NCBI GenBank assembly: GCA_963678485.1
Contig: OY782882.1
Location: 3,038,001-3,102,000 of the forward strand
Reading direction: 5' to 3'
Length of the DNA stretch: 64,000 bases
Source: CALGYY01 sp963678485
GTDB lineage: Bacteria > Bacteroidota > Bacteroidia > Bacteroidales > CAIWKO01
Shown: in pieces, positions 41,279 through 49,102 of the stretch
Layout: each line of letters begins with the position of its first letter
Numbering within the stretch: the first letter of the stretch is position 1
Notes under the pieces: model-generated
What the model saw: the letters and a program-made list of their open reading frames with translations, nothing else
What the model was told of the DNA's origin: nothing
Database searches by the model: none
Program-made: the position numbers and the translations under genes

Positions 41279-42169
41279 ATGAACGGCATTAAAAATTTTA
41301 TTTCTGTAATTTTAAATTATACACTCTTTGGTGTATTAATGCTGCTGTCGTTCCTGCCCATGCCAGTGCTCTATGGATTAGCCAGAATCCTTACTTTTTT
41401 TCTATATTTTGTATTTGGATACAGGAAAAAGGTAGTGATGAAAAACCTTGAGAATAGTCTGCCAGAAGGTGTTTCAACAAAAAAAACAGCACGACAGTTT
41501 TATTTTTTCCTTGGAGAAATTTTTCTTGAGACTATCAAATGCATGAGCATCAGTAAGAGAAATCTACTGAGGCGAATCACTTGCGACAATCCTGAGGTCA
41601 TGGAAAAGTTTGCTGCCCAAGGCCGCAGCGTAATGCTTATGTCGGGGCACTATGGTAATTGGGAGTTGCTTATTTATGGGATGAATCTGATGTTTCCGCA
41701 TTGGGCTATTGGAGTTGGGAAACCCTTATCCAACAAAGTGCTCAATAAGCTCATCAATGGAAAGCGTGCACGTTTTGGGATGAAAATTATCAATGCAGGA
41801 AACATTAAAGAAGAATTTGCACGTGACCGTGATGCACTGACTTCCGCATTATTCCTGGCAGATCAATACCCCGGTGGGGCAAAAAAGGGATACCCTGCAC
41901 AGTTCCTGAACAAACCCACCTACTTTATGTATGGTGCTGAAAAATACGCCATCGAGTATAACAATCCCGTTGTATATGCCGATATCACCCGCGTTCGACG
42001 CGGTCATTATAATGTTCATTTAATTGTGATTACTGAAGAGCCCACAAAAACCGTTTACGGCGACATCATGGGCACCTACACCCGCCTGATGGAACAGACT
42101 ATCCTGCGCCAACCATCCTTCTGGCTTTGGTCGCATAAACGGTGGAAGGATATTGAAGGATTTTATTAA
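41279..42169 (+). CDS. Lipid A biosynthesis acyltransferase, LpxL/HtrB family
   Basis: A ~296-residue inner-membrane acyltransferase. It has an N-terminal hydrophobic segment (residues ~10-45), then the catalytic HxxxxE motif in MSGHYGNWELLIYG and a conserved downstream block LADQYPGGAKKGYPAQFL. The LpxL family adds secondary acyl chains to lipid A precursors. I prefer ATG at 41279. A GTG two codons upstream (41273) is also possible. It is followed after 21 bases by a second, PlsC-type acyltransferase with its own promoter-like sequence. Confidence 0.9.
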   Translation: MNGIKNFISVILNYTLFGVLMLLSFLPMPVLYGLARILTFFLYFVFGYRKKVVMKNLENSLPEGVSTKKTARQFYFFLGEIFLETIKCMSISKRNLLRRITCDNPEVMEKFAAQGRSVMLMSGHYGNWELLIYGMNLMFPHWAIGVGKPLSNKVLNKLINGKRARFGMKIINAGNIKEEFARDRDALTSALFLADQYPGGAKKGYPAQFLNKPTYFMYGAEKYAIEYNNPVVYADITRVRRGHYNVHLIVITEEPTKTVYGDIMGTYTRLMEQTILRQPSFWLWSHKRWKDIEGFY

Positions 42170-42184
42170 TTTTTTGTAATTTCG
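42153..42184 (+). promoter_or_regulatory. Promoter before the PlsC-type gene
   Basis: TTG at 42153-42155, a 21-base spacer and TAATTTCG at 42177-42184, one base from TAnnTTTG. The predicted start is within about two bases of the ATG at 42191, so this mRNA would have almost no leader. Confidence 0.5.
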
Positions 42185-42190
42185 CGTTCT

Positions 42191-42760
42191 ATGCGATCGG
42201 CAATATTATATTATTGGGCCCGCTTAACCCTTTGGTTATGGGGTTGGGAGGTGAAAGGGGCACTTCCTCCTGATGTAAAAAAGTGCATTATCATTGTTGC
42301 ACCCCATACTGCTATGGGCGATTTTATTATTGGACGTTTCGCGTTTTGGAAATTGCGTATTAAAGTGAATTTCCTCATCAAGAAAGAAGCATTTACGCCA
42401 GCCCTAGGATGGTTAATAAAAGGATCTGGCGGTATACCTGTTGATCGTAGTCGTGCCGCTAACGTTACAGCGCAGGTTGTACGCATGATGCAGGAATCGG
42501 AGCAAATCGCTATTGTAATTACCCCTGAAGGAACAAGGGAAAAAGTTAAGCAATGGAAAAAAGGATTTTATTTTATCGCGCAAAGCGCTAACGTTCCCAT
42601 CGCAATGGCGTATATGAATTATAAGCTAAAGAAGGGCGGCATTGGCCCTGTGCTCTATCCATCGGGCGATTATGATGCTGATATGCTCATCATCAAAGAA
42701 TTTTACCGTAGTATGGAAGCCCGTCATCCCGAACGCTGGGATATTGAAGGCGTACGTTAA
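42191..42760 (+). CDS. PlsC-like 1-acylglycerol-3-phosphate acyltransferase family protein
   Basis: A 189-residue glycerolipid acyltransferase homologue. The catalytic H(x)4D motif is HTAMGD in IVAPHTAMGDFII. The acceptor-binding block is GGIPVDRSR and the third block is TPEGTREKVKQWKKGFY. It is shorter than typical PlsC and has no strong TM helix beyond a weak N-terminal segment, as in a small PlsC-like group that acts on diverse lipids. The substrate is uncertain. It lies just after the LpxL-type gene on the same strand. Confidence 0.86.
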   Translation: MRSAILYYWARLTLWLWGWEVKGALPPDVKKCIIIVAPHTAMGDFIIGRFAFWKLRIKVNFLIKKEAFTPALGWLIKGSGGIPVDRSRAANVTAQVVRMMQESEQIAIVITPEGTREKVKQWKKGFYFIAQSANVPIAMAYMNYKLKKGGIGPVLYPSGDYDADMLIIKEFYRSMEARHPERWDIEGVR

Positions 42761-42833
42761 GACAGGCTTTTTTCAGCAGAATTACTTAAGAGATTCTATC
42801 TATAAACCTCCTGGTTTTATGGACAGACACTAG

Positions 42834-44159
42834 TTATTCAAGCCATTTTTTAATTCGGCTCATCACTTCTTCCTTTTGCTCTGCATCAAGAGAGCGTATG
42901 CGGGAGGCGTGACTACCACCTTTGGCCACTGCACGGTACATATTGGTCTTGCCTGAAAACTGCACGGCAGCCGCACTCCATGGATCAAATTCACCATACA
43001 CAAAAATCATGGTTGGATCATTCTCATTGAGATAGCGCTCGCACTGTTTCGAGAGACTGACGTCGAATACAAAATTTTCGTCGGGGGCAAGAAAAATATT
43101 TTTCAAGTAATTCTTTGCCGTTTTTATTTTGAGATATTTCGCGAATGGTTCGGTCTCATATCCATAATAACCAAGCTCTTTGGCCGCCTGAACGTAAAAT
43201 GCATTATGGGTTCCAATCCCTTCGAGCGAGAAATAATCGGGCGAACAAACACGAATAAGATAATTAAAAAGATCGCTGTCGGAAGCCTCCGATGATGGAA
43301 TTGATCCGGGCTTCCAGCCCCATTGCCAAAAAGAAAAGGAAAATTCAAGAACACAATAATCATAGATTTCCTGCAGCGGTAAACGGAAGGTGTAATGATT
43401 GTCTTCGCAATGTTTCTTGAACATCGGGAAGATTTTATTTCTGCGTTTCAGTACTTCGATTTGAAAAGCTTTTACTTTTTCACGAGCCGCTGCATCAGAT
43501 ACACTGCAGCAAATAAAGGGTTCGTGACGACCGTCTTCAACGCCAAAACATAATGGCGCAACATAACAAACCGAAATATCTACATCGTTAGGATATAAGG
43601 TGCGATAGATCAACGCAGTTTCGCCCCCTTTGCTGATTCCCGTTGCTATCCACTTTCCTTTATATATCTGCTTAAAGGTCTTTACAACATTGTGATGGTC
43701 GGCAGCGGCATTAGCAGCAGTCAGATAGTTCCAATTGACAGGTGATGGCATGGAACCGCCGAAATACCTGTGTTCCACAAGCATCTGGTTGGTGTTAAAG
43801 AGTGATGCCAGTTCTTCAGTATATGTCGAAGATGCAGCATAGTCCCCTGCATATCCTTCGGTCACAATCACCATTGGTGCATCATAGGAGTAGTGCGAAA
43901 TAAAAACGCGTTGTGAGAATGATCCGGCGGTTGTGTCTTTGGGATCCAACCATTGTTTGATACGTACCTGATACTTTTCAGTAAAAGGTTTGTCGAATTT
44001 TAAGGCCGTTACCTCTTCAACTCCAGGTAATGCCTTGATTTGTTTGTAAAGCGCTGACTCAACACTTTGTGCGTAGAGACTTGTTACACCCATTGGCAGG
44101 GTGCTGCTCATCAAGCCCAGCAATAACGCCAGACTCAGGATGCGAACTACTTTTCTCAT
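42834..44159 (-). CDS. Secreted serine peptidase, S37 (PS-10) family
   Basis: A 441-residue exported alpha/beta-hydrolase peptidase. The signal peptide ends near TSLYAQS. The nucleophile lies in ATGISKGGETA, the acidic residue in VYGEFDPWSAAAV and the His in KGGSHASRI, so the triad is complete. MLVEHRYFGGSMP is a further S37 hallmark. Family members act as tripeptidyl-type aminopeptidases. I use the ATG at 44159. An in-frame TTG at 44171 would add four residues. It lies 40 bases downstream of the second M16 gene and probably shares its transcript, giving a two-peptidase unit. Confidence 0.88.
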   Translation of the reverse strand: MRKVVRILSLALLLGLMSSTLPMGVTSLYAQSVESALYKQIKALPGVEEVTALKFDKPFTEKYQVRIKQWLDPKDTTAGSFSQRVFISHYSYDAPMVIVTEGYAGDYAASSTYTEELASLFNTNQMLVEHRYFGGSMPSPVNWNYLTAANAAADHHNVVKTFKQIYKGKWIATGISKGGETALIYRTLYPNDVDISVCYVAPLCFGVEDGRHEPFICCSVSDAAAREKVKAFQIEVLKRRNKIFPMFKKHCEDNHYTFRLPLQEIYDYCVLEFSFSFWQWGWKPGSIPSSEASDSDLFNYLIRVCSPDYFSLEGIGTHNAFYVQAAKELGYYGYETEPFAKYLKIKTAKNYLKNIFLAPDENFVFDVSLSKQCERYLNENDPTMIFVYGEFDPWSAAAVQFSGKTNMYRAVAKGGSHASRIRSLDAEQKEEVMSRIKKWLE

Positions 44160-44199
44160 CGTAAACAACAATTTAGTGAATAACTAATCCAGGGTAGTT

Positions 44200-47106
44200 T
44201 TAGTATCCAAAAATATCTTCAAGCTTCAGATATTGAATCTTTCCATATTTCTCCAATGTAGAGATGTCTAAATCTTTTTTCTTTCCTAATACGAGAATGG
44301 TAAAATTCTTATTCTTCAAATGGGTTTCTTGAAATTGCTTAAGCTCTGAAAACTGCATTGTTGGAACCTTTGCGAAAATCTCTTTGTTGATGTCTTCGGT
44401 AAGTCCCATTTTTTCTGCATTCAAAAAGCTGAACATAATGTCCGACTTTGTTGTACGGCTTGTACGTATTTGTGCAATAACCGCTTCTTTTGCCATCTGG
44501 AAGCTCTTTTCCGATTCGGGCATCTCGTTAATCAGCGTGGTCATTCCTTTCATGGCTTCGGGTAGTTTGTCGTTTTGTGTGCCAATGTAAGAGAAGATGT
44601 AATGATAGCGGTCAGGCATATTGGGCGTGGAATAACTTGCAAATGCACTATATGCTAGGGCTTTTGATTCACGTAATTCCTGAAAAACAATGGAACCCAT
44701 ACCACCACCAAAATACTCATTAAATACTTTGCGCAGCGGTGTGGTTGTTTTGTTGAACATTTCATCGCGCGACAGCATCATGATTTCCACTTGTTTCATA
44801 TCATAATCAACAACATAAATTGTATTGGTTGTTGTAGCAAGTTGAGGAAATTTCGTTGCCGGAGGTACAGATGTAAACTGAGCAGGCAGCTTATGATCCT
44901 GTTTTAATGCGCTGAGCACTGTTTCTGATGCGGCAGGTCCGTAATACACCACACGGTGAGGATAGTTATTAAGCGAATGCAAGCGGTCGATCAGTTCGGT
45001 GGATTTGAGGTTTTTTAAATCTTTGGCTGATAAAATATAAGTGAATGGCGATAATGCACCATACATACCGTAGCTGTACATTGCTTTCCAAAGAATCACA
45101 TCCTTACTCAACTTATCATCAGCGCGCTGTTTAATCATGTCTGAAGTGAGGTTCTTCAGTGCATCTTCGTTGGGCTGTGCATCAGCAAGCAGGTTTTCCA
45201 GTAGCTTTAATCCGGCATCCATATTTTCGCTCAGACCGCTAAGGCTAACCCAAATGCGATCTTCTCCAGCATACACACCAGTCTTACAACCGATTTTGTA
45301 AAACTCCTGCTGTACTTGAGCGGGCGTTAATTTCGAAGTTCCAAGATATTGCAGGTAATCAACGGCCATATTGATTTTTTTGTCGTTCGCCGTTCCCATG
45401 TTGAATACATAGTACAATTGGAATAGCTGATTTTCCTGGTTCTTCTGATAGAGTACTTCAACATCATTACGTAAGTTCAATCGTTGAAAGTCTTTGTTAT
45501 AATCCATAAATACCGGCTCAATCTCTGTGGTTTTAATGTCTCTGATTTTTTTGAAAAATTCTGACTGCTCTTCGCGGTTCACGGCAACCGGAGTGATAGT
45601 GGGCTTCACAACTTTTACAACGTTTTTATCTTCACCAGTGCGTTTATAAACTACAACATAATTATTTGAATAATATTTATTCGCAAAGTCTACAATGTCT
45701 TGCTTTGTGATGCTTTCCAAATTATCTATTCGTTTAACTTCTTCGCTCCACGGATTATTCATAATAAAGGCGTCGACCATTGCAAAGCAGCGACTGTTAT
45801 TACTTTCCTGCATACCAATGCGCGAAACTTTTAAGTCGTTGATGATGGCGGGAATTAACCAATCAGGGAAATTTCCTTGCTTCACCAATTCAATCTGGCC
45901 TAATAAAAGATCCTTCACCTGTTCCAGTGTTTGTCCTTCTTTTGGGGCACCGTAAAAAATATGCGCTGAATAATCTTTCATAACATCAGCGTAGGTTCCT
46001 GCATACAATACCTTTTGACCCTGATTGAGATTAAGGTCGATAAGGCCAGCGGCTGAATTCGAAAGGATCATATCCATAATGCTTAATAACGCAGCATCGC
46101 GGGTATTGGCTCCGTTAAACCTAAAGGCCAGCATCATATTTTCTGCATCCGGACCAACAACCTCTTTCACTACTGGTTGTGTAATGGGCGCTTCGACAGG
46201 GGGCTTATAATCTGTTAGTTCTTTACGCGGCATATCGCCAAAGGTCTTGTCGATGATTTGTATCACAACATCAGGATCAAAATCTCCACTCATGCAAATG
46301 GCCATATTGTTTGGAACATAGCGTTCTTCATAATATTTGCGTAAGGCTACTAATGAAGGGTTTTTCAAGTGTTCAATGGTTCCAATAGTGGTCTGTGTGC
46401 CATAGGTATGCTTTTGGAAAAGTCCGGCATACAATGATTCCCAAACTTTATCTTCATCAGCATCCAGACTCATATTTTTTTCTTCATAAACGGCTTCAAG
46501 CTCGGTATGAAAGATACGGAAGACCGGATACTTAAAACGTTCCGATTCAATATTCATCCAGGCCTCGATCTGGTTTGAAGGAATATCGTTGATATAAACA
46601 GTCTGTTCAACCGAGGTGAATGCATTGGTTCCTTTAGCGCCAATCATTCCCATCATTTTATCATATTCATTGGCAATGGCCCAGGTGGCAGCCACACCGC
46701 TGATACTGTCGATAATATGATAGGTGTGCTTGCGTACAGCTGTATCGCTTTGATGGCGGTACACTTCGAACAAACTGTCGATTTGTTTCAAATACACATA
46801 TTCCTGAGGATAATCCCTGGTTCCGAAATGTTGAGTTCCTTTGAACATCATGTGTTCCAGATAATGCGATAAACCGGTATTATCAGTAGGGTCGTTCTTG
46901 CTGCCCGTACGAACGGCAATGGCGGTCATAATGCGTGGTTCGTCTTTATAGACCGTTAGATAGGCCTTTAATCCGTTATCCAGAGTATAAATTCTTACAC
47001 CCATGGGATCTCCGGGAACGGTTTCATAATTATACTTCTTTTGGCCAAACAGCGCTGACGACAGCAGCATAACCAAACTGAGAAAAAGAACGACAGAACG
47101 TTTCAT
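44200..47106 (-). CDS. Secreted M16 family metallopeptidase, second paralogue
   Basis: A 968-residue homologue of the 37504-40434 protein along its whole length. The signal peptide is in residues 1-21 and the zinc motif is HYLEH (His81, Glu84, His85). The third-ligand region HTELEAVYEEKNM is present. The shared segments VPGDPMGVRIYTLDNGL, QTVYINDIPSNQIEAW, VVGPDAENMMLAFRFNGAN and the final LEDIFGY mirror the paralogue. It is transcribed convergently toward it, with envelope genes between. It probably degrades peptides in the periplasm. Confidence 0.9.
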   Translation of the reverse strand: MKRSVVLFLSLVMLLSSALFGQKKYNYETVPGDPMGVRIYTLDNGLKAYLTVYKDEPRIMTAIAVRTGSKNDPTDNTGLSHYLEHMMFKGTQHFGTRDYPQEYVYLKQIDSLFEVYRHQSDTAVRKHTYHIIDSISGVAATWAIANEYDKMMGMIGAKGTNAFTSVEQTVYINDIPSNQIEAWMNIESERFKYPVFRIFHTELEAVYEEKNMSLDADEDKVWESLYAGLFQKHTYGTQTTIGTIEHLKNPSLVALRKYYEERYVPNNMAICMSGDFDPDVVIQIIDKTFGDMPRKELTDYKPPVEAPITQPVVKEVVGPDAENMMLAFRFNGANTRDAALLSIMDMILSNSAAGLIDLNLNQGQKVLYAGTYADVMKDYSAHIFYGAPKEGQTLEQVKDLLLGQIELVKQGNFPDWLIPAIINDLKVSRIGMQESNNSRCFAMVDAFIMNNPWSEEVKRIDNLESITKQDIVDFANKYYSNNYVVVYKRTGEDKNVVKVVKPTITPVAVNREEQSEFFKKIRDIKTTEIEPVFMDYNKDFQRLNLRNDVEVLYQKNQENQLFQLYYVFNMGTANDKKINMAVDYLQYLGTSKLTPAQVQQEFYKIGCKTGVYAGEDRIWVSLSGLSENMDAGLKLLENLLADAQPNEDALKNLTSDMIKQRADDKLSKDVILWKAMYSYGMYGALSPFTYILSAKDLKNLKSTELIDRLHSLNNYPHRVVYYGPAASETVLSALKQDHKLPAQFTSVPPATKFPQLATTTNTIYVVDYDMKQVEIMMLSRDEMFNKTTTPLRKVFNEYFGGGMGSIVFQELRESKALAYSAFASYSTPNMPDRYHYIFSYIGTQNDKLPEAMKGMTTLINEMPESEKSFQMAKEAVIAQIRTSRTTKSDIMFSFLNAEKMGLTEDINKEIFAKVPTMQFSELKQFQETHLKNKNFTILVLGKKKDLDISTLEKYGKIQYLKLEDIFGY

Positions 47107-47130
47107 AATGTATTATTTTTTTGAGAGCTA

Positions 47131-47138
47131 CAAACATA
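47131..47138 (-). promoter_or_regulatory. -7 box of the second M16 gene
   Basis: TATGTTTG on the minus strand matches TAnnTTTG exactly and lies 24 bases before the ATG at 47106. No TTG is found at the normal spacing. Confidence 0.45.
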
Positions 47139-47357
47139 CGATTTATTTTTAAGTTCTGAAGGTGAGCACAATCTCATTACAATACTTTTTGCACAGTGAT
47201 GTATTATTTGTTAGATATTACGGTAATATGCAAGTATAAAATATAATTACTAATGCGAAAAGATTTGAATTAACACTGCAAAAAGAAACCATAGGATATT
47301 TTTCTTCATTCAAAATAATTATATTTCAGTGATTTGCATAAAAATCCACAGAATGCC

Positions 47358-47384
47358 TGTAACTTTGCAATAAAGATGTTCGTC
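47358..47384 (+). promoter_or_regulatory. ECF-type promoter of the sigma/anti-sigma operon
   Basis: TGTAACT (47358-47364), exactly 16 bases, then CGTC (47381-47384), the AAC/CGT layout of ECF sigma promoters. The same seven-base box type and spacing occur before the GIN/barrel gene at 49036-49062. TAACTTTG (47360-47367), with TTTG 23 bases upstream (47333-47336), also fits a housekeeping promoter, so two forms may overlap. Confidence 0.55.
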
Positions 47385-47419
47385 TTGCGTCTGTATGTTG
47401 TAATTGAAGCCTTTCTGTA

Positions 47420-47905
47420 ATGACTGTCCGTGAATATAATCAATGTGTTGATACGCACTCCGATGCTGTTTATCGTTTCATCCTGAAGAACATTAGGGAT
47501 GTGGATAAGGCAAAGGATATAGTGCAGGATAGCTTTGAGAAAATGTGGATCAGGCATAGTGAAATCGATGCAGAGCGTGCACGTTCGTATCTGTTCACTA
47601 CAGCCTATCATACCATGATTGATGGTACACGCCGCGATAAAAAACAGACTGGTTTTGATGAGGTGACGGTGAATTTCGGCAGTGTAGATAATTCATACAA
47701 TGATTTGAAAGAGGTGATTGAAGAGGCATTGAGCCGTTTACCGGAAATACAGCGGATAGTATTAATGCTCCGCGATTATGAAGGTTATGCCTATGATGAA
47801 ATTGGTGAGATTACTTCGCTTAATGAATCACAGGTGAAAGTGTATATTTTCAGAGCACGAATGACATTGAAGAAATATATAGGTACATTGGAAAACGTAT
47901 TATAA
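47420..47905 (+). CDS. ECF-type RNA polymerase sigma factor (sigma-70 family)
   Basis: A 161-residue group 4 sigma factor. Region 2 (residues ~8-75) has VYRFILKNIRDVDKAKDIVQDSFEKMW and ARSYLFTTAYHTMID, which match region 2.2-2.4. Region 4 (~100-158) has LSRLPEIQRIVLMLRDYEGY and LNESQVKVYIFRARMTLKKY, the -35-recognising helix-turn-helix. It is preceded by an ECF-like promoter, so autoregulation is likely, and is followed after one base by a membrane anti-sigma-like protein. Confidence 0.92.
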   Translation: MTVREYNQCVDTHSDAVYRFILKNIRDVDKAKDIVQDSFEKMWIRHSEIDAERARSYLFTTAYHTMIDGTRRDKKQTGFDEVTVNFGSVDNSYNDLKEVIEEALSRLPEIQRIVLMLRDYEGYAYDEIGEITSLNESQVKVYIFRARMTLKKYIGTLENVL

Positions 47906-47906
47906 A

Positions 47907-49001
47907 ATGAAGATCACAAGAAACAATTACGAACAGGTCCTGTTGGATTATTTCGACGGAAATCTTAATCCCGTTGAAACGGCCTGTTTAATGTTGTTTC
48001 TGGAAGAAAACCCCGATCTGCGTGAGTGCTTCGATAACTTTGAATGCATCAAACTTGATGAACCTTCGGTGTGTCCATTTCATGCAAAGGCAGTTCTTAA
48101 ACGTCAAATTATTGCCGAAGGCGATATAATCACTGAAGATAATTATCTGCAAGTCTTTTTTGATGATGCCGAAGGTTTATTGCCGGAGTCGCAAAAAGCA
48201 GCCCTGCCAGCATTTCTGCAGAAGAATCCTTCATTGCAGCGGGAGTACTACAGCTGGCGTAATGCTCATCTGATTCCGGAAACCATAGTGTTTGAAGATA
48301 AAGCAAGCCTTAAGAAAATTGCTGTAGTTCCTTTATATCGCAATAAAGTTTTAATGAGTGGGATTGCGGCCGGACTGGCATTACTTATTGCAGCGGCTAT
48401 TATTGTTGGTTATTTAGGAAAATCTGCTGATTCCGCTACGAATCTGCAGGCTTTACAATTCAATAATCCAAGAACACCCGTTGGCACTGGTGTCATTGAA
48501 GAAGCTGTTCAATACAATTCAACACGACAGAAGTCAGTGCTGGCGGATAATGGATCGCATCAGCCCAAACCTCAAATTGAAAAGCATCAGCCATCTCATA
48601 ATGCGCGCGAAAAAGTTATTATAATTACTATCCCTTCTAATAGTCAAATAGCTTCACTTGCTAATGATCAATCACGTCTGCCCGATGGTTTGGCTGATTA
48701 TCAAAGTGAGTACACCGATCTTATGCAACTGATCGCTCGTCGCCAGCAATTACTTGAAAAAGCGAATTCCGATCAATATGCATCTACTGATGAAGATGGT
48801 AATGGAACCCTTTACAAAGCCGGAAATACTGTCCCTTCAAGAAGTAGTAATTCGCGTATTAACTTCTGGGATATAGCAGAACTGGGTGTTACAGGCTACA
48901 ATGCCTTGACAAAAAAAGATGTATCATTTATACATCGCACCGATGCTTCTGGCCGAACTTCAGGATTGGCGCTGGGTTCCTTTGCATTCGAACGCAAATA
49001 A
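47907..49001 (+). CDS. Membrane-anchored anti-sigma-like protein with a duplicated N-terminal module
   Basis: A 364-residue single-pass protein. The cytoplasmic part holds two similar units: ITRNNYEQVLLDYFDGNLNP...FLEENPDLRECF (residues ~3-42) and ITEDNYLQVFFDDAEGLLPE...FLQKNPSLQREY (~65-105). One TM segment lies at ~150-170 (MSGIAAGLALLIAAAIIVGY), followed by a ~195-residue periplasmic region of low complexity. No ZAS zinc motif (HxxxCxxC) is visible, so it is not a classical zinc anti-sigma factor. Its position one base after an ECF sigma gene supports the role. The periplasmic end may sense envelope state. Confidence 0.78.
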   Translation: MKITRNNYEQVLLDYFDGNLNPVETACLMLFLEENPDLRECFDNFECIKLDEPSVCPFHAKAVLKRQIIAEGDIITEDNYLQVFFDDAEGLLPESQKAALPAFLQKNPSLQREYYSWRNAHLIPETIVFEDKASLKKIAVVPLYRNKVLMSGIAAGLALLIAAAIIVGYLGKSADSATNLQALQFNNPRTPVGTGVIEEAVQYNSTRQKSVLADNGSHQPKPQIEKHQPSHNAREKVIIITIPSNSQIASLANDQSRLPDGLADYQSEYTDLMQLIARRQQLLEKANSDQYASTDEDGNGTLYKAGNTVPSRSSNSRINFWDIAELGVTGYNALTKKDVSFIHRTDASGRTSGLALGSFAFERK

Positions 49002-49035
49002 ATTTGAGAAAAATCTGACTTTTTTTTCTTACTGC

Positions 49036-49062
49036 TGTAACCTTCACTTCAAGCCAATCGTC
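49036..49062 (+). promoter_or_regulatory. ECF-type promoter of the GIN/barrel gene
   Basis: TGTAACC (49036-49042), 16 bases, CGTC (49059-49062). It matches the element before the sigma gene in boxes and spacing. Unlike that one it contains no TAnnTTTG, so it is independent support for a sigma-specific sequence. The leader to ATG 49103 is about 35 bases. Confidence 0.6.
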
Positions 49063-49102
49063 ATACTCCAAAATTCGCAATAATAATTTAATTCAATATA
49101 AA

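Larger units (their letters stand above)
47107..47419. other. 313-bp intergenic region with divergent promoters
   Basis: AT-rich, with no ORF except a shadow of the sigma gene. The left end carries the TATGTTTG box of the M16 gene. The right end carries the overlapping housekeeping-like and ECF-like promoter elements of the sigma operon at 47333-47384. Confidence 0.5.
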
